30,000 nt of DNA from contig CAJNDS010002064.1 of NCBI GenBank assembly GCA_905221605.1, positions 435,001 through 465,000 on the forward strand, given 5' to 3'. Numbering within the stretch: the first letter of the stretch is position 1; every line of letters starts with the position of its first letter. Both the position numbers and the translations under genes were made by a program. Below, in pieces: positions 19,658 through 27,620 of the stretch. The notes under the pieces are model-generated. The model was given only the letters and a program-made list of their open reading frames with translations. It did no database searches and was not told where the DNA came from. This DNA is from Symbiodinium natans. Lineage: Eukaryota > Sar > Dinophyceae > Suessiales > Symbiodiniaceae.

Positions 19658-19914
19658 TTTCACTGAGTCACTGATGTCCCGTGACTGGCAGGCAGCAAAC
19701 CGCAGAAAAGCGTCGACTGACTTGATTGCATGAATCTGGCGCAGCCTTGCAGCTTTTGTCATGGGGCCGTGTCATTGCGGATACATGTGGATATCATGCT
19801 TCCATGCCCACTTCCTTTCGCATGGTGTGTCGTAGGTGCATGCCCCGCGGGTTTCTCGGCTTCATAGACGGTAGTGGGTAGTCAAGCAGTGCGGGCTGCG
19901 ACAGATTCGGCAGC
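19658..19914 (+). promoter_or_regulatory. RPL23A spacer 3 (257 bp), longer variant
   Basis: Similar to the other two spacers but with local changes (TTCCATGCCCACTTCC) and about 18 extra bases after the candidate acceptor (AG at 19866-19867), containing GGTAGTCAAGCAGTG. The proposed leader here would be longer, 47 nt. Confidence 0.4.
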
Positions 19915-20504
19915 ATGCCGAAGGGGGACAAGGCCAAGAAGGCTGAGAAGGCCGCCAAGGCCGTAAAGGGCACCGTGAGCAAGAAGACAAGGAAGGTGCG
20001 CACCAAGGTCCGCTTCTACCGACCCAAGACGTTGATCAAAGCCAGGGACCCCAAGTACCCGCGCAAGTCGGTCGAATCCCGGGGCGACAAGCTGGACAAG
20101 TACCGAATCATTCAGTGCCCCGTGACCACCGAGTCCGCAATGAAGAAGATTGAAGAGATCAACACCCTGGTGTTCTTGGTGGACCTCAAGGCAACCAAGC
20201 CCAAGATCAAGGAGGCTGTGAAGCAACTCTACGACGTGAAGTGCGCCAAGGTCAACACTCTCATCCGCCCAGACGGGCTGCAAAGCTGCAAATATTTTCG
20301 TTCTGTCTTTTGAAAAGATACTCTCGAGCATGGGTTTGGCCAGGTAAGGAGGGTGGAAGGTACAGAACACGGGCTTGTGTCGGAGCCGGATTTGGCCAGC
20401 TTGTGTCAGCATGTGGCCGTGGACTAAGGAAGAAGAAGGCCTACGTTCGCCTCACGCAGGACTATGACGCGCTCGACGTCGCTAACCGCATTGGCATCAT
20501 CTGA
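19915..20504 (+). CDS. RPL23A: Ribosomal protein uL23 (RPL23A), copy 4
   Basis: Exons are 19915-20276 and 20429-20504, giving 145 residues with the MPKGDK start as in copy 1, and a 152-nt GC-AG intron. Silent changes include GAGGCTGTG late in exon 1 and TACGTT in exon 2. Immediately after its TGA the sequence stops resembling what follows copies 1-3 (GGACCCTGTC against TTTCACTGAG), so the array's homology ends at the stop codon. All four copies look functional: no frame breaks and no amino-acid changes in the core. Confidence 0.95.
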
Positions 20505-20838
20505 GGACCCTGTCTGCATGAGCAGGCACGACGTGACGACAGCGCCCGTGGCAATGCCGAAAAGTCGTATCTGTGCGGGTCCATGACTAGATTGTCTAAT
20601 TATTTGATTTGGGTTTAGGAGGAGGAGCAGCAGCAGCAGCAGTCCTGCACACGACATGCACCTTCTGTCTTCAGTTTGCTTGCTGCTTTTTCCGTGAGCT
20701 GTTTCATTTCTGATGTCTTCACCAATGTCATGAACCCAGGCCAGCGCCCGAGCGCGTGCCGCAGGCGCCAGCCTTTGCATTTACTGTGCCCTTGATGCCC
20801 ATGATATTGAGTGGTGCAGGTCCATCCAGCTCTCTCCG
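20505..20838. other. Unique 3' flank of the RPL23A array; (AGC)n
   Basis: Not related to the array spacers. It contains a GGAGGAGG-(AGC)5 microsatellite at about 20618-20642. No gene is recognised. Confidence 0.5.
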
Positions 20839-20914
20839 GTTTAGGGTTTAGGGTTTAGGGTTTATGGTTTAGGCAGTCATCAAGTCCGGTTTCAAAAAGG
20901 GTTTATGGTTTATA
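20839..20914 (+). repeat. Telomere-type repeat (TTTAGGG) and decayed second tract
   Basis: Four to five TTTAGGG units at 20839-20873, then GGGTTTATGGTTTATAGGG at about 20899-20917. Confidence 0.9.
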
Positions 20915-21096
20915 GGGCACTCTCTGCACGAACTGCTTGGGGTTGCTTCAGGCAAAGAAGGTCCAGCTGTTCAACATGGCGGCTGGAGATATGCCGACGG
21001 ACACTGAGATGACAAAAAGCTTGCCCTGCATCCTATCGTCAGGGCCTCGAGCATGCCTTCCAAGGGATGGTTTTTTTTTTGAGAAGGGCCTACAGG

Positions 21097-21347
21097 AAAC
21101 CCTAAACCCTACTAAACCCTACTACTAAACCCTACAAAACCGTAAACATCCCCTAAGCCCTTCTAAACCCTAAACATAAACCCTAAAACCTAAACCCTAC
21201 TAAACCCTAAACATCCCGAAGCCTTACAAGACCTTGTGCCATCCAACGGAGGCCGAGCAGCCATGTGCGGCAAAATTTTCAAGGTGTGGCTGACAGCCTC
21301 CAGGACAAAAGCACTTGAGAAACCCTAAGCCCTAAGCCCTAAACCCT
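21097..21347 (-). repeat. Interrupted CCCTAAA/CCCTACTAAA repeat tracts
   Basis: 21097-21213 mixes CCCTAAA with a 10-base variant CCCTACTAAA and CCGTAAACAT. 21320-21347 is four CCCTAAG/CCCTAAA units. Confidence 0.85.
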
Positions 21348-21609
21348 TGTTTTGGGACAGATTCTGCTTCTGACAAAAGGGAGCACTTTTCCTGTTGGGT
21401 TGACTGCGAGGTTGGGCTAGAGAGTCTGGTGCGCGTCAGCTGCGGGGGGGGACACGGGGCTGTAGCCTTGTGAGTGGTTCAGTTATCGCACGAAAGCCAA
21501 GCACTCGATTCCTGTTGTTTAGTGACACTCCCCGGAAGTCATAGGAGTGTGTTTGGGAACCTAGAAGCCTGCGGAGCGGTGCATCCAGCTATGCGGGTGC
21601 CAAAAGAAT

Positions 21610-21764
21610 CCCCAAAACCCCCTAAACCCCCAAAACCCCCTAAACCCCCTAAACCCCCTAAACCCCCTAAACCCCCTAAACCCCCTAAACCCCCTAAACC
21701 CCCTAAACCCCCTAAACCCCCTAAACTCCCTAAACCCCCTAAACCCCCTAAACCCCCTAAACCC
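21610..21764 (-). repeat. 9-bp variant telomere-like array (CCCCCTAAA)
   Basis: About seventeen almost perfect units of CCCCCTAAA, that is TTTAGGGGG on the minus strand, with one CTCCCTAAA. Because nine is a multiple of three, the plus strand reads Pro-Pro-Lys repeated (open frame 21474-21773) and the minus strand Gly-Leu-Gly. These frames are not genes. Confidence 0.95.
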
Positions 21765-21895
21765 AATCTCTAAGCATGCACAGGCATTCTTAGAGGCCCT
21801 TTTGGCGTCTTTCATCTTTAGGAGGCTGCGGCCGCCCTACAGCGCCTTTCTCAGAACTGCCAGGCCTACAGGGGGGCAAGGTTGGATATTATTGG

Positions 21896-21990
21896 AGGGT
21901 TTAGGGTTTAGGGTTTAGGGTTTAGGGTTTAGGGTTTAGGGTTTAGGGTTTAGGGTTTAGGGTTCAGGGTTCATGGGTTCAGGGTTTAGG
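21896..21990 (+). repeat. Telomere-type repeat (TTTAGGG)
   Basis: About thirteen units ending in TTCAGGG and ATGGGTTCAGGG variants. A further degenerate tract lies at 22016-22045. Confidence 0.95.
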
Positions 21991-22189
21991 GCCTCCTCAG
22001 TCCGTGCTTAAAAAAGGGGTTTAGGGTTTAGGTTAGGGTTTAGATGGGTTGAGGGTGTTCATAAATTTGCTTGTCGCATGATACCAGAATCTAGGAGTAA
22101 TAGAATCGTAGGCCTGCAAGAGGGCCATGGAGAGACTGAGTAACCCCAGGGTTGCCTTCAAATGAGCGGCTCAAGCTCAACCCTTATTG

Positions 22190-22242
22190 GGTTTAGGGTT
22201 TAGGGTTTAGGGTTTAGGGTTTAGGGTTTAGGGTTTAGGGTG
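22190..22242 (+). repeat. Telomere-type repeat (TTTAGGG)
   Basis: Seven clean TTTAGGG units. Confidence 0.95.
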
Positions 22243-22372
22243 CTTGCGCAATGGGCTGTGAACTCGGGGGGCACGCTACCCCCGGTCGCTTCGTAGAGAA
22301 GATGTATCAGAGAGCGGGGGAAACCTGGAAGGTCTCCTCGCCGGATGAGGCGAGCACGCAAGGCTGCGTCTC

Positions 22373-22510
22373 CCTAAACCCTAAACCCTAAACCCTAAAC
22401 CCTGAACCCTGAACCCTGAACCCTGAACCCTGAACCCTGAACCCTGAACCCTGAACCCTGAACCCTGAACCCTGAACCTTAAACCTTAAACCTTAAACCT
22501 TAAACCCTAA
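22373..22510 (-). repeat. Three-part variant telomere-like array
   Basis: Four CCCTAAA units, then eleven consecutive CCCTGAA units, then four CCTTAAA units, then CCCTAACCC. The variants are in pure blocks, not mixed. Confidence 0.95.
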
Positions 22511-22640
22511 CCCAAACCCATCTGGGATTCGCTGTCTACGGAGGCCACGGCCCCGTGGAGCACGCTCCGGAGCCAGTGGCCAATCATGGCAGGCCTCATG
22601 GCAGCCCTAGGACTTTGCAGGAGCCTACTCCGCTGAGTTG

Positions 22641-22674
22641 GGGGTTTAGGGTTTTGGGGTTTAGGGTTTAGGGT
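22641..22674 (+). repeat. Telomere-type repeat (TTTAGGG)
   Basis: Four degenerate units. About 75 bp downstream lies GGGTACCCCCCATTTTCGG followed by AAACACCATGT (22741-22770), the best copy of the short motif also seen near 791-821 and 5984. Confidence 0.85.
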
Positions 22675-22774
22675 ATTTCACCAAATATCGGGATATACCA
22701 CCCCCAAATAGTATAATCCTTGTTATAGGAATGCCCAAAAGGGTACCCCCCATTTTCGGAAACACCATGTGTTC

Positions 22775-23696
22775 CTGCAAGCCAGTCGGCTTATGAATGT
22801 ATGTATGTGTATGTTCTGTTTATGCAGCACAACTCCTGGTCTTGAAGCGTCACCTAAACGACAGCCGTACACGGCGCTAGTTGCCGAATCGCCGCTGCTC
22901 AATGGAGCTATCGTCCAATGATAGCTGACAGTTTTGCCGCATGACGTAGTGCCCGATAGCGACGTCAGTTCCAGGATCCGCTATTGAACACTGCCCGTGC
23001 GTGCCATCGCGGCTGCCATGAGGAGCACAACGCCTGCTTGCAATCTCAGCTGGCAGAGGCAGGGGTCCGGCCTGTACCTGTGACTCCTGTGCTTGGCACC
23101 TGCACGCGCTAAGGCGAACAGGCGCATCGAAGAACTCGAAGAGGAAAGGCCAGCCAACGATCATGCCAGTCGCAGGGTGGAGCAAACTCGCAGCTGCCAT
23201 ATTGCGAAGCAGATACGACCACAAACAACGGCAGGCAAAGATTTCTCCATGAAGGCGTTTACGATCTCGTTAATGCGATGTGCCAGGCGCCTAGGCGGTG
23301 CTTGCTGCACCTTCAGGTCATGATTACGTGTCTCCTTCACTTACTGGAGAAATCATGCTGTACCTAGTGTCAGAAAAGATGCTTTTTGAAGCTTCCGGAT
23401 CTTCTTCATGTAAGGGCAGAGTGTTTCCTGCCCGAACCAGGATGTGTAACCAAGCACAAGGCACCTGTTACTACGAACGATATTTGCACATCCGCACGCA
23501 CGTTGCCTGCCCGATAGCAGGTAAGTGCCCCTTCGTTTGGAGTGCGCTTGCAGAGACTTAGACTGGACCTGCAGCGCGCCTGAAATAGTGGTCACACGCC
23601 TAGGCACCAGCCCTCGGCGGCGCAACTTTCAAGATGGGAGTATGCGAGGCTTCGAGGACCGATGTTCATGCCACCAAGGGTGGATGCGATGCCGGT
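22775..23696. other. No recognisable gene
   Basis: Open frames up to 115 codons overlap on both strands (for example 22877-23224 minus and 23093-23323 plus) without motifs. A short GTATGTATGTGTATG tract lies at about 22798-22813. Confidence 0.4.
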
Positions 23697-23912
23697 GTTT
23701 AGGGTTTAGGGCCTAGGGTTTAGGGTTTAGGGTTTCGAGTCCGAAATATTCCGAGCATGTGCAGAATGGCCAACACACCAGGAGCCAGGTGCTACCGGCA
23801 CAAGGCACCCAGCCAGCCCGGGGCTGAACGGTTTAGGGTTTAGGGTTTAGGGTTTAGGGTTTCCTGGCAGCAAGGAGTCCAGTTGCAAAAGGGTTTTGGG
23901 TTTAGGGTTAGG
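23697..23912 (+). repeat. Three short TTTAGGG tracts
   Basis: Tracts lie at 23697-23736, 23831-23862 and about 23891-23912, separated by unique sequence. Confidence 0.85.
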
Positions 23913-24114
23913 AATATTCTGTCATCAGCAAGCTGTCGATGTATCGGAGCGCCCGAACACTCTTGTACGCAACCCTAAACTACGTCAAGGCCACTAGTCG
24001 AGTATGAGGAGTCCTGACGAGTGGTGCTTTTTCCCCAATGCGTTTCCTGCTCTTTGCTTTGGTCTGACCCCGGCTAGACAGGAGGCAGGGCTCTGGTGGG
24101 ACAAAGGCCATAGT

Positions 24115-24152
24115 GCCCTAAACCTTAAAGCAGAAACCCTAAACCCTAAACC
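24115..24152 (-). repeat. Short CCCTAAA tract
   Basis: CCCTAAACCTTAAAG, then three CCCTAAA units. This is the last telomere-type block before the genic stretch. Confidence 0.85.
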
Positions 24153-24813
24153 GCAGCTCAGGTCCTGACGCATCCCAACTGGTCGTGCCTACCCCAGGGG
24201 TTTCCATGGCGTATCAGCGGCTGTTGACCATGTGGACGCCTGGTGTTGGCTGAGGTGGATGTTTTGCTGCAGCTGGTGTCCCAGGACGCCAAACATGCCA
24301 ACGGGTCAACGACTTCCTTCATGGCAGCTTGATAGTTGTGGCAGGAGCATCAACACCTCAACCGTGGTCAGCACCACGGGCAGGCGTCGATTTCTGACCA
24401 GGCGCAACGCGTGCTTTAGCTGCTACGCGCGAAGTCGGGTGTAGCTAGACTTGACCTCAGACCGCAGATCTTTTCACAGGTGCCGTTTGGCAATGGTGCA
24501 TGGATCTCGCGTCCGAAAACTACCTACGTGCGGAGCATTTGCGCTGTGTGCTCATGTGCAAACCGAGAAGACCGCTGGCTTTGCAGGATGGATATGCCAC
24601 GTGGTGCTTCAGCACCTCCCATGCCTCCCGCCGCATGATTTTTGGATGCGACTCTGTTCAGAGTGCTTGATCTACAGAAACAACAGTTTACAACAGCCAA
24701 TAGTTCAATCCCGGTCGACTGCGCACAACAGAACAGCATCGCGTGGCCATATCAACGGCAGGGCTAACCAAAGTGCGCCAGATCCTTCTGCACATCGTCG
24801 GCCATGGGTCAAC
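24153..24813. other. No recognisable gene
   Basis: Open frames exist on both strands (24232-24444 plus; the N-terminal part of a plus frame from 24451), but no motif supports them. Confidence 0.35.
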
Positions 24814-25094
24814 ATGGGAAACTGCTCTTGCGTTTGCAACGAGACGTCGGCCCATAGCGTTGTGGAGCAAAGCCCCTCGGCATCTCAGTGTGCTGAGGCC
24901 TTGTTCTCAATGAGATGTTCTGACACAGTTTGGGAGTCAGTTTCAGGCTGTAAACCCGTTTTCCTAAACAATCTGCCGCCCGAGGCGTGCCAGAGGGCAA
25001 GAACGTCGTCAGGGCACAGCCCACCCTGGCAGACAAAGACTTGGAGGAGGATTCGCGCGAAGCTTGGCGGCGGCAACAACAACGCCTTGGGTAA
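24814..25094 (+). CDS. Candidate small acylated protein (MGNCSC start)
   Basis: I do not recognise a family. The proposed start reads MGNCSCVCNETSAHSV: Gly2 with nearby cysteines is the classic arrangement for N-myristoylation plus palmitoylation, which would place the protein at a membrane. Read unspliced, the frame runs 120 codons to 25176. A spliced model is also possible: exon 24814-24889, a GT-AG intron 24890-24984, then exon 24985-25094, which continues VPEGKNVVRAQPTLADKDLE and EDSREAWRRQQQRLG and stops after 61 residues. The second exon has a strongly charged helical look that the unspliced frame lacks. A good GTAAGG donor at 25091 could extend it further. It lies about 350 bp upstream of the LANCL start, same strand. 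Confidence 0.35.
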
Positions 25095-25232
25095 GGAATA
25101 CGCCTCAACCATCCTCGAGCGATACAGGGCCTCGTATCCTTCTAATGATTTGCACATATGTGCACGGGTGATGTAACTCGAAGCGTCCCGACCTGCACAG
25201 GAGCCTGTAGGACTGTGTACTTAATGATGGGT

Positions 25233-25251
25233 GCGGGGGGGGGGGGGGGGT
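25233..25251 (+). repeat. Poly(G) tract
   Basis: Seventeen or eighteen consecutive Gs upstream of the LANCL gene. A second G tract of similar length lies at about 26571-26586, inside LANCL intron 4. Confidence 0.9.
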
Positions 25252-25444
25252 GGTAATTGCGTTCTGAAATTTTCCAATATAATTAGGTCCAAGCATCAGG
25301 GGTCATTGGATACTGGGCTTTCGAGCTGAATGCTTCAGGGCCATCCTGGGTTTTCATCTGCAGCTCAACTGACGATGGGCTCAGAGCATCTCCAGAGCAT
25401 ACTTCTTGGAGCCCCTTACTCTTCGAGTTTCTGGGCTTTCCGCG

Positions 25445-27616
25445 ATGGAAGTGGAGGATGGACGCCACTTTCGCAACGACCTGGACGAGTCCTCCAGGCC
25501 AGCCGACTGGGAGGTCAGGCTGCGTGGAGCCTTGGACAACGTGAAGGCCACGATTCTGCAGGCCGAGCACCGCAAGGAAAGGGTGGGCAAAGAGGGAACA
25601 CAGGTGTCACCACTAATTGCCACAATAAGAAGCCATGTAAATCTAGTTTCTCTTGTAGTCCCACAAAGCTGCGAGACATGCTGAAACCAAGGGCAGTGTC
25701 TACACTGGCGCCGCTGGCGTGGCCTACATGCTGCTTCATCTGTCGGCCTGTGGTCTTGCTGACCCCTCCACAGCCTGTGCAGAGAGCAGTCGGATCCTGA
25801 GTACGTAGTAGAGTAGGTAACCTTTAACCTTTTTTGGGGTAGTATAATCCCCTAATAATCCCAAAGGTTAACCTTTAGATTTATTAGTTTCCCCCAGGTT
25901 ACTGGACAACTAAGGATCCTTACAGAGGCAGCAGAGCTCTCCGACGCACGGCGGGTGACTTTGTTGGAAGGGCTGGCAGGAGTCGTGGCTCTGCAGGCAT
26001 GGATGCACAGACTCCGTGGCGAGCAGGAGAAAGTCCAGGAGTGTGTTCCTTGGGGATCAAATGAACCCTAAAATTGGGGCCACATACCCTCTACTACTAC
26101 AATCCCTATGAAACCCAATTATAAGGTGTATGAACCACAAGGCCCCTTTAGGGGTTCATGTGGTCCTTAAGGTTCGGAGGCTCGAAGAGCTGGCCCGGCA
26201 CGCAGTTGCCTTACCCGAGGGCGAGTGCGAGGTGCTCTATGGGCGCTGCGGCTTTCTGGGTGCCGTCCTCTTCTTGCGGCAACATCTGGAAGACCCGAAG
26301 ATCCTGGCCGGCCCAGCTGCCGAGTTGGTGAGGCACAGAGAGCTGAGGTATGCAGCTATGTGTAACCAGTAGCATCTGATTACTTCCCCCCCCCACCCAG
26401 CCCCAAATGAACATGAATAAACAACAGACCCCGGAAATGGGCCGGGGGCTGGGGGTCTTCTCCTCCCTTCCTCGGCTCCTCTTCGTGTACGCAAGTTTGG
26501 AGGAGAGTGCAGGCCGGGTCCTGCTGCAGATCTCCGCTCTTCTTAATTCTTTGGGAGGGAGAGGCGGGGAGGGGGGGGGGGGGGGGTTGGAAATCCTAAA
26601 GCACTTATTTGCAGCCGCGCCCTGATGTTCTGGGGCTCAGAGCTGTGCAGCCCTGAGGAAGCATTGCAGAGCTTTGGGGGCCTCATTCTCTAGGCCCCCC
26701 GCGCTAACTTCCCCGTAATCCTAGGGCATGTTTGGAAGTCTCCTCTTCCGGGTGGGATGGGGCTTGATTCATCAGATCCCCGGATTAACGTAGTACGTGC
26801 CTGAACAAAGTAGACCCATCACAAAGGGTCTGCCATTTGCTGATCGTATAAACAAGCAATAGTTTCAACCAGATCGTTCGCGCAAGCACACAACAAAAAC
26901 TGCAACCTTCGTAAAAACAGGCACTTTTTTCTTAGTATCCTCAGTCGCCCGTGAGGCAAGTGGTTGCCTCGGGAAAGCGCAATGCACGTGATGGCTGGCC
27001 TCTCTACTTTGAGTGGCATGACAAATGTTACCTGGGAGGTGCCCACGGTATTGCCGGCATTCTGCACACGCTGGCCCAGCTCCCGGAAGAGCTTGCTGCA
27101 GCTGGGCAGGATACTGCCAGCCTTATCTGTCGAAGTGCAGACAAGCTGCTGGATGGCCGATTTGTTAGTGGGAACCTGCCATCGTCACTTGGGAGCGGGA
27201 AAGATCGTTTGGTCCAGTTCTGCCATGGACCCACCGGCGCAGTGCCCTTGATGCTGCGACTGGCTAGCGTGTACAACGAGCCGAGATATTTGCGTGAGGC
27301 CAAGGAATTGGGCCAAGTCATTTGGAGAAGAGGACTTCTGAGCACAAAGGGGCTTGGACTATGTCACGGCATACCCGGAAACGGCTTCGCCCTCCTTGCC
27401 CTCTACAGGCAGACGCAAGATGAAGTGTGGTTAAACCGAGCTTTGCACTTTGCCCTGTTTGCGTGCGACCACCAACGTGACCTCTCCCAGCAGGCAGATC
27501 GACCGCACTCGCTTTTTGAGGGCCTTGCCGGTGCGGCCTGCTTCTGGGGCTCTGTTCTTTGTGCAGCCAGCGGAGATGCGCGTATGGCAGGCTTCCCCTG
27601 TTATGATTTCGACTAG
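25445..27616 (+). CDS. LanC-like protein (LANCL family), five exons
   Basis: Member of the eukaryotic LanC-like family: seven-fold helical toroids with a zinc site, related to bacterial lanthionine cyclases. Animal members bind glutathione and have been shown to add it to dehydrated residues. Proposed exons: 25445-25582, 25659-25792, 25915-26038, 26172-26347 and 26956-27616. The sum is 1233 nt, 410 residues, against about 400 for human LANCL1. Motifs in order: GSVYTGAAGVAYMLLHL; VTLLEGLAGVVAL; EVLYGRCGFLGAVLFL; YLGGAHGIAGILHTL; RLVQFCHGPTGAVPLML with the first zinc Cys; GLGLCHGIPGNGFALLALY with the Cys-His zinc pair; SLFEGLAGAACFW; and a final GFPCYDFD matching the family's RFPAFEL end. The start MEVEDGRHF aligns with the family N-terminus. 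The junctions at 25582/25659 (GT-AG) and 26347/26956 (GT-AG) are firm. The exon 2/3 and 3/4 junctions have alternatives (see the intron entries). Confidence 0.9.
25583..25658 (+). other. LANCL intron 1 (GT-AG, 76 nt)
   Basis: Donor AGG/GTGGGC, acceptor TTTCTCTTGTAG, phase 0. The open frame happens to continue through it, but the family alignment (HRKER joined to SHKAARHAETKGSVYTG) supports removal. Confidence 0.7.
25793..25914 (+). mobile_element. LANCL intron 2: GA-AG, introner-like with inverted repeat
   Basis: The exon/intron join CG/GATCCTGAG and the intron/exon join CTAAG/GATCCTTACAG share GGATCCT, a 7-nt duplication. Inside, CCTTTAACCTTTTTTGGGG (25821-25839) and CCCAAAGGTTAACC (25860-25873) form an imperfect inverted repeat. 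A canonical alternative, GT at 25801 to AG at 25925, also keeps the frame and gives a protein one residue shorter (ILKAAEL instead of ILTEAAEL). cDNA must decide. Confidence 0.55.
26039..26171 (+). mobile_element. LANCL intron 3 with MITE-like inverted repeat
   Basis: ATGAACCCTAAAATTGGGGC (26061-26080) pairs with GGCCCCTTTAGGGGTTCAT (26141-26159), allowing a three-base loop-out and one C. The whole unit is about 99 bp and fills most of the intron. The acceptor is CCTTAAG (26171). The donor is either GA at 26039 or GT at 26045; both are phase 0. Confidence 0.6.
26348..26955 (+). other. LANCL intron 4 (GT-AG, 608 nt)
   Basis: Donor CTGAG/GTATGC, acceptor GTGAG/GCAAG, phase 2. It joins HREL to RQVVASGKRNARDGWPLYF as the family requires. 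It contains the C/G-rich stretch and poly(G) at about 26571. Open frames inside it are not called. Confidence 0.75.
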
Positions 27617-27620
27617 GGCG

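Noticed and set aside
17371-20412. Minus-strand open frames of 176-212 codons across each RPL23A copy
   Set aside because: Shadows of the highly biased RPL23A coding sequence; the plus-strand protein is clearly the conserved one.
21474-21773. Proline-proline-lysine repeat protein
   Set aside because: Translation of the 9-bp CCCCCTAAA array; the same DNA gives a Gly-Leu-Gly frame on the other strand. No gene context.
22160-22180. Spliced-leader relic (GCGGCTCAAGCTCAA)
   Set aside because: Only GGCTCAAG matches the 3' end of the dinoflagellate spliced leader; the preceding CATTTT is absent and no gene follows.
24700-24725. tRNA-like T-loop (AGTTCAATCCCGG)
   Set aside because: The flanking bases do not form a T stem and no acceptor or anticodon arm is visible upstream.
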